This document shows, piece by piece, positions 25,886 to 35,357 of a DNA stretch of 64,000 nt; positions within the stretch are counted from its first letter, which is position 1, and each line of letters begins with the position of its first letter. The translations under genes were made by a program, and so were the position numbers. Location of the stretch: the NCBI GenBank assembly GCA_965237505.1, contig CBDEFR010000009.1, positions 1,178,001 through 1,242,000 on the forward strand. The letters run 5' to 3'. A model generated the notes under the pieces. It saw only the letters and a list, made by a program, of their open reading frames with translations. It did not search any database and was not told the DNA's origin. The stretch is from NVTR01 sp965237505 (GTDB taxonomy: Bacteria; Pseudomonadota; Alphaproteobacteria; Rhodobacterales; Rhodobacteraceae).

Positions 25886-27850
25886 TCATTCCGCCGCCAT
25901 CTTTCGTGCACCCTGAACGGCAGCATCGCGGATTTCCAGCGTGGCGGAGATCATCTCCTTGCGGCCATCCTCATAGATCACTTCGGTCTCGGTATATTTC
26001 TCGGTTGAGCCATCGTAGAGCGCGCCAATCAAATCTTTGAACTTATCCGCCACGATGACCCGGCGCACTTTTCTGGTCCGGGTCATTTCACCATCATCCG
26101 CGTCCAGCTCTTTGTGCAAGATCAGGAAGCGGTGCACCTGACAGCCGGATAACATTTCGTCTGCCGCCAGCGAGCGGTTCACTTCTTCCACATGGGATTG
26201 GATCATCGCGTAAACCTGTGGGTGCCCGGCCAATTCCTGATAGGACGCATAGGCGATATTGTTGCGCTCGGCCCAGTTACCGACCGCGGTCAGATCAATA
26301 TTGATAAACGCCGTGCAGAAATCCAACCGATTGCCAAACACCACGACTTCCAGAATGTTCGGGAAAAATTTTAGTTTATTTTCTATATACTTAGGCGCGA
26401 ATAGCCGCCCGTCGGCCATTTTGCCGACATCCTTGGCCCGGTCAATTATCCGCAAATGGCCGCTGCCCTCTTCTATGAAACCTGCATCGCCGGTCGCTAC
26501 CCAACCTTCTGGGTCTTTGGTATCGGCAGTGCTGGCGGCGTTCTTGAAATATTCGACGAACACACCGGGTGAGCGATAAAAGACCTCACCACTCTCAGCA
26601 ATCCGGATTTCCACGCCCGGCGACGGCACTCCGACAGTATCAGAGCGCACCTCACCATCCGGCTGCTGGGTGATAAACACCGAGGCTTCGGTCTGCCCGT
26701 AAAGCTGTTTCAGGTTGATCCCGAGCGAGCGGTAAAACGCGAAAATCTCCGGCCCGATCGCCTCGCCGGCGGTGTAGCCGACCCGAACTTTGGTAAATCC
26801 GAGCGTGTTCTTCAAGGGCCCGTAGACAAACAGATTTCCAAGGCCATATTTGAACTTGGCCCAGCCAGCGACCGGGTTGCCGTCCAGAATTTCGGGGCCA
26901 ACCTTTTTGGCGTGATCCATGAACACCCGGAACAGCCAGCGCTTGAAGCGCCCGGCATCCTCCATGCGGATCATCACGTTGGTCAACTGGGTTTCAAAGA
27001 CCCGCGGCGGGGCAAAGTAATAGGTCGGTCCGATCTCTCGCAAATCGGTCATCATCGTGTCCGGCGATTCCGGGCAGTTCACGCAGAACCCTGTCCAATA
27101 GGCCTGACCGATTGAAAATATGAAATCTCCGACCCATGCCATTGGCAGATAAGCAAGAATTTCGTCGCCCACCAGCAAGTCATCAAATTCCGACGTATTC
27201 TTGGAAGTCTCGATAATATTGCGGTTCGACAGCACCACGCCCTTGGGACGCCCGGTGGTTCCCGAAGTGTAAAGCATCACGCAAGTATCGTCGTAGCCGA
27301 TTTTGGCCTGACGCTGGTCCAGTTCTTTATCCAGCCGCTCGCGCGCGGCGCGGCCCTCGGCCTGAATGTCGTGCAGCGAGTGCAGGCGGGAATGATCGTA
27401 TTTTCGCAAGCCGCGCGCATCAAGGTAAATGATATGCTCAATGCCTTTGACCTGTTCCTGAATTTCCAGAACTTTGTCGACCTGTTCCTGGTCCCCGGCC
27501 ACCACAAAATTGGCACCGCAATGTTCCAGAACGTAAGCCATCTCGTCTGCGACCGCGTCCTGATACAGCGGGACCGGAACCGCACCGACCATCTGGCTCG
27601 CCACCATCGACCAATAGAGCGCCGGGCGATTGCGGCCAATTATCGCTACGTAGTCGCCTTGTTGAACACCGAGCGACAGAAATCCAAGAGCCATTGCGCG
27701 GATTTCCTCTGCCACTTCGCCCCAGGTCCAGCTTTGCCAGATACCAAATTCCTTTTCGCGATAGGCCGTATTTGCGCCGAATTGCAAAGCATTCCGCGCC
27801 AACAGTGCCGGGATCGAGGTGGGCATTGCTGACGCCGCCGTATCTGCCAA
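25886..27850 (-). CDS. Long-chain acyl-CoA synthetase-like AMP-forming ligase
   Basis: The ~654-aa product has the AMP-binding core: P-loop-like YTSGTTGRPKGVV, LYGQTEASVF, the ATP motif GWVATGDAGF and RIIDRAKDVGKM. Near the C-terminus EMTRTRKVRR replaces the usual catalytic-lysine region (TxTxKxxR), a feature of FadD15-type enzymes. I chose the TTG at 27850 because GGGAGGGAG lies 5 nt ahead; the frame is open to 27892. It is the first gene of the ABC importer operon, so it probably activates the imported acid. Confidence 0.88.
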   Translation of the reverse strand: MADTAASAMPTSIPALLARNALQFGANTAYREKEFGIWQSWTWGEVAEEIRAMALGFLSLGVQQGDYVAIIGRNRPALYWSMVASQMVGAVPVPLYQDAVADEMAYVLEHCGANFVVAGDQEQVDKVLEIQEQVKGIEHIIYLDARGLRKYDHSRLHSLHDIQAEGRAARERLDKELDQRQAKIGYDDTCVMLYTSGTTGRPKGVVLSNRNIIETSKNTSEFDDLLVGDEILAYLPMAWVGDFIFSIGQAYWTGFCVNCPESPDTMMTDLREIGPTYYFAPPRVFETQLTNVMIRMEDAGRFKRWLFRVFMDHAKKVGPEILDGNPVAGWAKFKYGLGNLFVYGPLKNTLGFTKVRVGYTAGEAIGPEIFAFYRSLGINLKQLYGQTEASVFITQQPDGEVRSDTVGVPSPGVEIRIAESGEVFYRSPGVFVEYFKNAASTADTKDPEGWVATGDAGFIEEGSGHLRIIDRAKDVGKMADGRLFAPKYIENKLKFFPNILEVVVFGNRLDFCTAFINIDLTAVGNWAERNNIAYASYQELAGHPQVYAMIQSHVEEVNRSLAADEMLSGCQVHRFLILHKELDADDGEMTRTRKVRRVIVADKFKDLIGALYDGSTEKYTETEVIYEDGRKEMISATLEIRDAAVQGARKMAAE

Positions 27851-28013
27851 TTTTACTCCCTCCCAATGCCGGTCGCGTCGTTGCCCCGCCAAAAAATTTC
27901 AGGTCTGACGGGCAATATTTGATGTAAGTTTTTCTCCCCGAAGCGTGGCTGCCAAACTAAATCTCAAGCCGGATCGAAAGTAAACGGCGTTGGCGTTCAC
28001 AACTTGAAGTTTT

Positions 28014-28029
28014 TTAAACGGGCGTTCAA
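28014..28029. promoter_or_regulatory. Candidate TetR-type operator
   Basis: TTAAACG-GG-CGTTCAA is a 16-bp dyad with one mismatch, in the divergent gap between the acyl-CoA ligase operon and the small membrane gene at 28075. AACG-N2-CGTT centres are common for TetR-family regulators of acyl-CoA metabolism. No tetR gene is in the neighbourhood, so the regulator would be encoded elsewhere. Seen once only, hence moderate confidence. Confidence 0.4.
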
Positions 28030-28074
28030 TTAATGCGGGTTTTGGCGCGCATGTTCCTGTGCTACGGTTCAATT

Positions 28075-28236
28075 ATGGATCCATTTGTCATGTCATTTTA
28101 CGCCGTCATCTGCGGCGGCCTTAGCTGGGCCGCGCCAAATCTTGGCCGACCGGTACTGCGTTTAAGCATTGGTGCTGGTGTCGGAGTACTCGCAGCCGCG
28201 TTTTTGCCTACTATTCGCGCGACTGTAGGATTGTAA
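28075..28236 (+). CDS. Small hydrophobic membrane protein of unknown function
   Basis: A 53-aa product (MDPFVMSFYAVICGGLSWAA at the start) has two hydrophobic helices joined by a short PNLGRPVLRL loop. It begins at the ATG at 28075; the frame is open from 28033. No strong ribosome site is visible. It precedes the saccharopine dehydrogenase gene by 58 bp. The protein-like composition supports a real gene, but no function can be assigned. Confidence 0.5.
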   Translation: MDPFVMSFYAVICGGLSWAAPNLGRPVLRLSIGAGVGVLAAAFLPTIRATVGL

Positions 28237-28294
28237 TTCGATCCATTGGCAGCCTTTGTTACTTGGCTAGACCCAGGCTGAGGGAGGGCATTTC

Positions 28295-29350
28295 ATGGTC
28301 CATATCTGGGTGCGCGCCGAACAGCGCGAGCATGAAGAACGGGTCGGCATCACGCCACAGGGTGCCAGCGAGCTGCTGGGCAATGGATTTCAGGTGAGCG
28401 TCGAAGTCAGCGGTGCCCGGGTTATCCGGATTGACGACTACCGTGACGCCGGGTGTCAGATTGTGGCCGAGAACAGCTGGCCAGACGCACCGGATGAGGC
28501 GATCATCTTTGGGCTGAAGGAATTGCCCGAAGACGGCAACCCGCTTGGCCACCGCCACATCATGTTTGGCCATGCTTACAAGGAACAAACCGCGGGCCGC
28601 GTGCTGTTGCAGCGATTCAAGGCTGGCGGTGGAACGCTTTTTGATCTGGAATATCTGGTGGATGATGCGGGCCGTCGCGTAGCTGCATTTGGCTATTGGG
28701 CTGGCTACGCGGGGGCCGCGGTTGCGCTGAAATGCTGGGCGGCTCAAAGCCAGGGTCTGATCTGCGGGCCGGTATCGACATATGCCAGCGCCGACGCCCT
28801 GGTCCAAGACATCCGGGCTGACCTGGACGCCACCAAAAGGGCGAGACCGACCGCCATCATCATCGGTGCCCTGGGCCGGGTTGGCACCGGCGCGCGCGAT
28901 CTTTGCGCGGCCTTGGACGTAGAGACCACCGATTGGGATATGGCCGAAACCGCCAGCGGCGGGCCGTTCCCGCAAGTGCTTGGGCACGACGTGTTTCTGA
29001 ATTGCATTCTTGCAAGCCCCGGGTGCCCGGTCTTCGTTCCGGCATCGGCCAAAACCGATGCCCGCAGGCTGTCGGTGATCGGCGACATTGCCTGCGATCC
29101 AACTTCGGAAATCTCGCCCATCAAGGTCTATGACCGCACCACCGCATGGGACGCGCCTGCCTTGCGCGTGCACGACAATCCGCTACTGGATGTGACCGCA
29201 ATCGACAATCTGCCGGGCATGCTGCCGGTTGAAAGTTCGCACGATTTCGCCGAACAACTCTTGCCCTCGCTGGCGACGCTTGACAATCTGGACGCAGGTG
29301 TCTGGGGGCGGGCCAAAGCGACGTTTGACAGGTGCTCAGAATTGCTTTGA
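28295..29350 (+). CDS. Saccharopine dehydrogenase (lysine-side, LYS1-like)
   Basis: The 351-aa product matches the lysine-forming/lysine-consuming saccharopine dehydrogenase family: an N-terminal WVRAEQREHEERVGITP with substrate-site residues, YWAGYAGAAVALK, and a nucleotide-binding strand AIIIGALGRVGTGA. In bacteria that burn lysine it joins lysine and 2-oxoglutarate to saccharopine. It is 10 bp ahead of a second saccharopine dehydrogenase-like gene, so both steps are encoded together. Confidence 0.88.
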   Translation: MVHIWVRAEQREHEERVGITPQGASELLGNGFQVSVEVSGARVIRIDDYRDAGCQIVAENSWPDAPDEAIIFGLKELPEDGNPLGHRHIMFGHAYKEQTAGRVLLQRFKAGGGTLFDLEYLVDDAGRRVAAFGYWAGYAGAAVALKCWAAQSQGLICGPVSTYASADALVQDIRADLDATKRARPTAIIIGALGRVGTGARDLCAALDVETTDWDMAETASGGPFPQVLGHDVFLNCILASPGCPVFVPASAKTDARRLSVIGDIACDPTSEISPIKVYDRTTAWDAPALRVHDNPLLDVTAIDNLPGMLPVESSHDFAEQLLPSLATLDNLDAGVWGRAKATFDRCSELL

Positions 29351-29360
29351 AGTGGGTGAC

Positions 29361-30506
29361 ATGACGATCCACTGGTGCGGCACAGGTCTGTCGGCAATTC
29401 CGGGGTTGCGGCGGCTGATTGAAGCCGGGTTTGAGGTCACTGTCTGGAACCGGTCGCTTGACAAGGCGCAGGACGCGGTCGGTGACATTACCAATCGAAT
29501 TCAAGTTTTTGATATGAGCAATTTGGGGGCTGAGGTTCAGCAAGGTGATGTTTTGGTGTCGATGCTGCCCGGCGACTGGCATGTGCCACTGGCCGAACTT
29601 TGCATTTCCAAATCTGCGAATATGGTATCTTCCAGCTACATCTCGCCCGATATGGCGGCGCTTGATGCGGACGCGAAACTGGCCGGTGTGGCGTTGGTGA
29701 ATGAAGTTGGCCTAGATCCTGGCATCGACCATCTGATGGCGCATTGGCTGGTTGCCGACTTCCGTGGCTCTGACGCCTATGACAAGGACGTTGTTATTTC
29801 CTTCATTTCCTATTGTGGCGGCGTGCCGAAACACCCGAACGCGTTTCGGTACAAATTCAGCTGGTCACCGCTGGGCGTTCTGAAGGCATTGCGCTCACCA
29901 TCCAAATCGATCCGGGCGTTTTCAGAGCTGGCGATCCAGCGCCCCTGGGACGCAATCACCAGCTACGTTGCGCCGCTCATCTTGCCGGAAAGTTTTGAGG
30001 TCTACCCAAACCGCGATTCTATTCCTATCATCGGCCAGTACGATTTTGATGACACCTGGCAGATTCGGGAGTTTGTGCGCGGCACTTTGCGGCTGAATGG
30101 GTGGGCAGAGGCCTGGGCGGATGTGTTCACCGAGATCGGAACGCTGGAAGGATCAGAGGGAGAGATGCGTCTGAAAGAGATGTCCGACAGGTTCTGGGCC
30201 GAAAACGCCTATGATGCGGGCGAGCCTGACCGGGTCATTCTATGCGTCGCACTGAAGGCGGAAAAGAATGGCATACCAACCTATCACAAGACCTACACGT
30301 TGGACGCCTGGGGCGATCTGCGTGGCTCGGCGATGGCGCGTTTGGTGTCGGTCACAGTGTCATTGGCGGTAGAAGCCGTGCAAAACCACGAAGTGCAAGT
30401 CGGTGTCAGCGCCGCGCCGCATGACCTGAAACTGATTGATCGCTGGATGAATGAAATTAACCGTCAAGCCCAACACTTGCAGGTCGTCGATCATGTCGCG
30501 CATTGA
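29361..30506 (+). CDS. Saccharopine dehydrogenase (glutamate-side, LYS9-like)
   Basis: The 381-aa product starts MTIHWCGTGLSAIPGLRRLI, a dinucleotide-binding start, and carries the family passages LVNEVGLDPGIDHLMAHWL and ISYCGGVPKHPNAFRYKFSWSP split over two segments. It would split saccharopine to glutamate and aminoadipate semialdehyde. The ATG at 29361 follows the previous stop by 10 bp. Together with the preceding gene it gives a two-enzyme lysine catabolic route like the fused eukaryotic AASS. Confidence 0.88.
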   Translation: MTIHWCGTGLSAIPGLRRLIEAGFEVTVWNRSLDKAQDAVGDITNRIQVFDMSNLGAEVQQGDVLVSMLPGDWHVPLAELCISKSANMVSSSYISPDMAALDADAKLAGVALVNEVGLDPGIDHLMAHWLVADFRGSDAYDKDVVISFISYCGGVPKHPNAFRYKFSWSPLGVLKALRSPSKSIRAFSELAIQRPWDAITSYVAPLILPESFEVYPNRDSIPIIGQYDFDDTWQIREFVRGTLRLNGWAEAWADVFTEIGTLEGSEGEMRLKEMSDRFWAENAYDAGEPDRVILCVALKAEKNGIPTYHKTYTLDAWGDLRGSAMARLVSVTVSLAVEAVQNHEVQVGVSAAPHDLKLIDRWMNEINRQAQHLQVVDHVAH

Positions 30507-30509
30507 AGC

Positions 30510-30902
30510 TTACAGAAACTCGCCTTCAACCTCCATCGACGAGAACCCGAGTTTTTCGAGGCCGTCTTCCAGATAATCCGGCAAAAGTGGCACGCCCAAC
30601 AGGTAGTTTTCGGTCGGCGTGGTGGCCTCTTCGATAGCCGTTTGAATGGCCTCATCCAGTTCCTGCGGGTCAAACGTGTCGCGACCAATCCACATCACTG
30701 CTACCAGGCTGGCCTTTTCGTCGTCGTTGAGGTTGGCGATGAACGAGCGCAGTTCACGTTCGGTGGCGTCGCCTGAACGGCTTTCCAGGATGGTCTCGGC
30801 ATCTGCGGTGTCATTGGGTCTGTCCCACCGGCCCACTTTCACATCAAATTCGCGTGCGCGAACGATGATATGGGCGATTTTTCTTGGACTGATGTCCAGC
30901 AT
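30510..30902 (-). CDS. DUF3775 domain protein
   Basis: The 130-aa acidic soluble product begins MLDISPRKIAHIIVRAREFD and has the DUF3775 layout, with a helix-rich centre ELRSFIANLNDDEKASLVAVMWIGR. It ends 4 bp from the convergent saccharopine dehydrogenase stop, leaving no room for a separate terminator. Function unknown. Confidence 0.85.
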   Translation of the reverse strand: MLDISPRKIAHIIVRAREFDVKVGRWDRPNDTADAETILESRSGDATERELRSFIANLNDDEKASLVAVMWIGRDTFDPQELDEAIQTAIEEATTPTENYLLGVPLLPDYLEDGLEKLGFSSMEVEGEFL

Positions 30903-31008
30903 GAACAGGCTCCGTGAACGCTATGCACCAGAAAGAGTGCGAATCCGATTACAATTCACGTTAGCACAACAATTGCGCCCGGTATTGCCGATTTTCGAAT
31001 CGAAGTTT

Positions 31009-32172
31009 TCAGGACTTTGGCTGCGCCAGCGGGACCACCCGGTTTTCGTCGTCCGGCGCAAGCTCTTCAAAATCGAAATTGTCCAGCTTGCGGGCACGGT
31101 TGCCGGCCTTGGCTGCGGATATCTTGATCTCGGCGACGTCTTTGGCGGCCCGCTCGAAATGCCTGTCGAGATTTCCGACGCGCTCGCTTAGTCTGTCCAC
31201 GTCCTTGTACAACAGCGCCAGTTCCCGGCGGATCGCGTCGGCCTGTTCGCGCATCCGCGCATCCTTTAGAATCGCGCGCATTGTGTTCAACGTGGCCATG
31301 CAGGTCGTCGGCGACACGATCCAGACCCGGGCGTCAAATCCCTCGCGCACCACATCGGTAAAATTGGAGTGCAGCTCGGCATAGATCGCTTCGGATGGCA
31401 GGAACATCAACGCCCCGTCAGCGGTTTCGCCTTCGATGATATATTTTTCGGAGATCGCTTTGATATGCAGCCTTACGTCGGATTTGAACTGTCTGTTCGC
31501 TTCGGTAGTTTCGGCCTGGTTTTTAGCCGCCCGAAGCCGTTCGTAGGATTCCAACGGAAACTTGGCGTCAATCACGATCGGGCCGGGCGGGTTTGGTAAA
31601 TGGATCAGGCAATCGGCCCGTTTGCCGTTGGAAAGCGTGACCTGTAGTGCATAGCTGTCTTTTGGCAACGCTTTGCTGACAATATCATTCAGCTGAATTT
31701 CGCCAAACGCGCCGCGGGCCTGTTTGTTGGACAGGATGTCCTGCAATGACAGCACATTGCCCGACAGTTTTTCGATATTTTCCTGCGCCTTGTCGATGGT
31801 TTCAAGCCGGGTTTGCAATTCGGCGAGCGAACGCGTGGTCTTGACTGAACTGCCGTGCAGGCTGTCGGTCATGCCCTTTTGCACCTCGGCCAGCCGCTTC
31901 TCTAACGTCTGGATCATCACAGTCTGCGCGTTGGCCTGGGTATCGGACACCGACTGCAAGCTCCCGGCAAGCTGTTGTTGCCCCTGCGACAGCCCCTGCA
32001 CCGCATCGCCAAGAACCGCCATCTGTTGCAGCATCGGCCCTGTGGAATCGTCACGCCGCCGGGCGCTGCGCATCACCGCGAATATCAGCACCAGCAACAG
32101 CGCTGCGACAACCGACAGACCCAAGACCACCGGGTCGCTGAAATCGACCTGAGTCTCACCGATCTGGATCAT
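31009..32172 (-). CDS. rmuC: DNA recombination protein RmuC
   Basis: The 387-aa product has an N-terminal membrane helix (VVLGLSVVAALLLVLIFAVM), a long coiled coil (about residues 45-150) and the RmuC nuclease-like domain (GAFGEIQLNDIVSKALP, then VIDAKFPLESYERL and FLPSEAIYAEL). RmuC limits recombination at inverted repeats. The start at 32172 overlaps the mutL stop by ATGA, so it is co-translated with mutL, consistent with a repair role. Confidence 0.94.
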   Translation of the reverse strand: MIQIGETQVDFSDPVVLGLSVVAALLLVLIFAVMRSARRRDDSTGPMLQQMAVLGDAVQGLSQGQQQLAGSLQSVSDTQANAQTVMIQTLEKRLAEVQKGMTDSLHGSSVKTTRSLAELQTRLETIDKAQENIEKLSGNVLSLQDILSNKQARGAFGEIQLNDIVSKALPKDSYALQVTLSNGKRADCLIHLPNPPGPIVIDAKFPLESYERLRAAKNQAETTEANRQFKSDVRLHIKAISEKYIIEGETADGALMFLPSEAIYAELHSNFTDVVREGFDARVWIVSPTTCMATLNTMRAILKDARMREQADAIRRELALLYKDVDRLSERVGNLDRHFERAAKDVAEIKISAAKAGNRARKLDNFDFEELAPDDENRVVPLAQPKS

Positions 32173-33986
32173 CTGCGTCCGAACAGCCTTTCGATGTCGC
32201 TGAGTTTGAGTTCCACGTAAGTTGGTCGCCCGTGGTTGCACTGGCCGGAATGCGGGGTTGCTTCCATTTCCCGCAACAGCGCGTTCATTTCATCGACCTG
32301 CATTCTGCGCCCGGAGCGCACCGATCCGTGGCAGGCTATGCGTGACAGCACCGCTTCGATCCGCGCCTGAACGTTTTGGCTTTCACCCTGGTCCGAAAGC
32401 TCATCAAGAATATCCAGCAGCATCGCCCTGGTATCGACCAGCCCAAGAATTGCCGGGGTTTCCCGCACCGCGACAGCACCGCCACCGAAGGCTTCGATCA
32501 GCAGGCCAAGGCGGGTGAATTCATCGGCCAGGTCCAACAGGCGCGCGGCGTCAGCCTCGCTCATCTCTACAATTTCCGGGATCAGCAAAGCCTGCGAGGC
32601 AACGCCATTTTCCGCCATCTGAGATTTCAGTGTCTCATACACCAGGCGTTCGTGGGCGGCATGTTGATCGACGATCACCATGCCGTCGGCGGTCTGGGCG
32701 ATGATGTAGTTTTCGTGCACCTGGGCGCGTGCCGCCCCCAAGGGGTAGCGAGCGGGCGTTTCATCGGTCGTCTGCGCTTCTTCTTCAGCGCGCGCGAATG
32801 GTTGGCTGGTTTCGGCGAAACCGGGTGCGGTGGCGGAACCTGGCGTCCCGGGTCGATCCATCTGGTAGACGCGCGGTGCGGCAGTTTCGGGGCGAAAGGC
32901 GCCCAAAGCCGCATCTGCGACGGTGGTCGAGGCCCGGTGCCCGGCCTGCGCCAGAGCATGACGCAATGCTGAGACGATCAGGCCCCGCGCGACGCCCGGT
33001 TCGCGGAACCTGACCTCGGATTTGGCCGGGTGCACATTCACATCCACCCGCTGCGGGTCGCAATCTATGAACAGGACAGCGGCAGGGTGGCGGCCGCGGC
33101 TGAGAAAATCGAAATAGGCCGCCCTGAGAGCTCCGATCAACAGCTTGTCGCGCACTGGCCGGCCGTTGACGAACAGATACTGCGCCACCGCTGAGCCGCG
33201 GGAATAGGTGGGCAGGGCGGCGTATCCGGTCAGGTGCAGGCCGTCGCGCTCGGCGTCAATCTTCAGCGAATTTTCAGCGAATTCCCGCCCCAGCACTTTG
33301 GCCAAACGCCCATGCAGCGCGTCGAATATTTCGCCGGATTCTTGTTCTGCCCGGAATACCAGACGCCCGGCGCTTCCGCCCGTGACATCGCGCAAAGTGA
33401 AGCCGACGAACGGTTCCGCCATTGCCAGCCGTTTGATCACATCGCCGATGGCCTGCGCCTCGGCCCGGTCGGTGCGCATGAATTTCAGCCGCGCCGGGGT
33501 GGCGTAGAACAGATCGCGCAATTCAACAATGGTTCCACCGCCAAGCGCTGCCGGGCGCACCCGATCAACCTCGCCACCGTTGACCGCCATCATCGCGCCG
33601 TCCTGCCCGGCTATGCGCGATTTGATGGTCATGCGGCCCACGGCGCCCAGGGACGGCAATGCTTCGCCTCGAAACCCAAACGTGTGAATGGCAAACAGGT
33701 CCGATCCGTCGATCTTGGAAGTCGCATGGCGCGCCAAGGCCAGCGGCAATTCAGCGGCCGGTATGCCATGACCGTCATCCACAACCCGGATCAGTGTCTT
33801 GCCACCGGCACTGTAGGCCACATCAATCCGGACCGCGCCGGCATCGACGGCATTTTCGACCAGTTCTTTGACCGCCGAGGCAGGCCGCTCAACGACCTCG
33901 CCGGCGGCGATCCGGTTGATCGCGGCGGCGTCTAACTGTCGAATGACAGGGCGATTTTCGACTATTTTGGGGTGCAGGGCGAGCAT
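32169..33986 (-). CDS. mutL: DNA mismatch repair protein MutL
   Basis: The 605-aa product has the GHKL ATPase domain at the N-terminus (ENAVDAGA, then DDGHGIP and HTFGFRGEALPS) and a C-terminal dimerisation domain with the endonuclease signature DQHAAHERLVYE near residue 437. That signature marks MutL proteins that nick DNA themselves, as expected where no mutH exists. The linker (about residues 345-410) is poorly conserved. It is co-transcribed with rmuC. Confidence 0.96.
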   Translation of the reverse strand: MLALHPKIVENRPVIRQLDAAAINRIAAGEVVERPASAVKELVENAVDAGAVRIDVAYSAGGKTLIRVVDDGHGIPAAELPLALARHATSKIDGSDLFAIHTFGFRGEALPSLGAVGRMTIKSRIAGQDGAMMAVNGGEVDRVRPAALGGGTIVELRDLFYATPARLKFMRTDRAEAQAIGDVIKRLAMAEPFVGFTLRDVTGGSAGRLVFRAEQESGEIFDALHGRLAKVLGREFAENSLKIDAERDGLHLTGYAALPTYSRGSAVAQYLFVNGRPVRDKLLIGALRAAYFDFLSRGRHPAAVLFIDCDPQRVDVNVHPAKSEVRFREPGVARGLIVSALRHALAQAGHRASTTVADAALGAFRPETAAPRVYQMDRPGTPGSATAPGFAETSQPFARAEEEAQTTDETPARYPLGAARAQVHENYIIAQTADGMVIVDQHAAHERLVYETLKSQMAENGVASQALLIPEIVEMSEADAARLLDLADEFTRLGLLIEAFGGGAVAVRETPAILGLVDTRAMLLDILDELSDQGESQNVQARIEAVLSRIACHGSVRSGRRMQVDEMNALLREMEATPHSGQCNHGRPTYVELKLSDIERLFGRR

Positions 33987-34043
33987 GACACAAAACTTAG
34001 CACACAGCGCCCCGATTCGACCACTCAGGAATGGGTCCTGGCG

Positions 34044-35357
34044 CTAATTTGTGCTCTCCACACCGTCAGGCTGCCCGACGACGACGAAATGCAGTTCTTC
34101 GGGTTGGTAAATCCGCCGTGCGACGCGGTTGATCTCTTCCAAAGTGATCGCCCGAACCTGATCATTACGGGTGCGGATATAGTCTACCGGCAATCCGATC
34201 ATCTGCATTCCGACCATGATCCGCGCGATCGGTGCGTTGCCGTCAAAGCGCAGCGCGTAGGCGCCGGTCAGATACGTCTTGGCATCCTCAAGTTCTTGCG
34301 CCGTCAGGCCGGTTTCGGCGATCTTCGCCCATTCCTGTTTAATGACCTCGATACTTTCGGCCATGCGCCCGTTGTCGGACCGGACCTGGCCCAGGATCAG
34401 CTCGCCATAATCCATCGGCACAAGGTAGGTGCCGATCCCATAGGTCAATCCGCGCTTTTCACGAACTTCTGCCATCAGGCGGGAGTCAAATCCGCTGCCG
34501 CCGAACACTTCGTTCAAAATGTAGGCCGCCATATAATCGTCATCGTCGCGCTTGATGCCGACATGGCCAAAAAGCGCGACCGCCTGCGGGGTGTCAAACT
34601 CGACTACCGAGACACCGCCGCGCAGCTGATAGTCGGCGCGCTCAGCCAATGGCGCCGCGGTTGCCGGAAACTCGCCCAATAACTCATCAAGCAAAGCGCC
34701 CAGTTCTTCAGCCGAAATGTTGCCAACCGCAGAAACAAACATCCGATCCAGCGCAAAGACCTGCTCATAGGCCTCAATAATATCGTCACGCGTTAGCCCG
34801 GTGACGGTCGCAATCGTGCCATCGCGCGCGCTTGCGTAGGGATGATCGCCCCAGACCAGCGCATCAAAGGTCTGGCCCGCAATACTGCTCGGATCCGTTG
34901 CGTCGGACCGAATGCCCGACAGCACCTGCTCGCGCACCCGGTCGATTGCGTCCTGATCAAAGCGCGGCTGTAACAGGGCGGTTTTCAGCAACGCGATCGC
35001 GTCGTCGCGGTTTTCGGTCAGAAATCGAGCTGAAACGCTGGCGACATCGTCAAACACGCGAAACGAATAGCTGGCCGCCAATGCCTCGCGCGCCGCGGCA
35101 AATCCTTGTGCGTCCAGGTCTGCGGCGCCCTCTTCCAGTGTCGCCATCATCAGGTTTATCGCGCCGCGCTTGTCCGCCATGTCAAGCACCGAGCCGCCGC
35201 GGAACCGAATTTCAAGCGCAACGAAAGGGATCGAATTTTCTTCCACCAGCCAGGCGTCGATGCCGCCCGGAGAGGTGACCTCCTGAACATCAACGGCGGC
35301 GTGTAACGGCGCGGCAGCGAAAAGCACCACCCAGAAGATCGCAAATATTCGCCTCAT
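34044..35357 (-). CDS. M16 peptidase family protein, non-catalytic partner
   Basis: The 437-aa product starts MRRIFAIFWVVLFAAAPLHA with a signal peptide, so it is exported. It has the two-lobed M16 fold but lacks the HxxEH zinc motif (the position reads NLMMATLEEG), and keeps the substrate-side RKR-/Y-type passage EKRGLTYGIGTYL. It begins by ATGA overlap with the catalytic M16 gene before it, so the pair is expected to form an M16B heterodimer. Confidence 0.9.
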   Translation of the reverse strand: MRRIFAIFWVVLFAAAPLHAAVDVQEVTSPGGIDAWLVEENSIPFVALEIRFRGGSVLDMADKRGAINLMMATLEEGAADLDAQGFAAAREALAASYSFRVFDDVASVSARFLTENRDDAIALLKTALLQPRFDQDAIDRVREQVLSGIRSDATDPSSIAGQTFDALVWGDHPYASARDGTIATVTGLTRDDIIEAYEQVFALDRMFVSAVGNISAEELGALLDELLGEFPATAAPLAERADYQLRGGVSVVEFDTPQAVALFGHVGIKRDDDDYMAAYILNEVFGGSGFDSRLMAEVREKRGLTYGIGTYLVPMDYGELILGQVRSDNGRMAESIEVIKQEWAKIAETGLTAQELEDAKTYLTGAYALRFDGNAPIARIMVGMQMIGLPVDYIRTRNDQVRAITLEEINRVARRIYQPEELHFVVVGQPDGVESTN

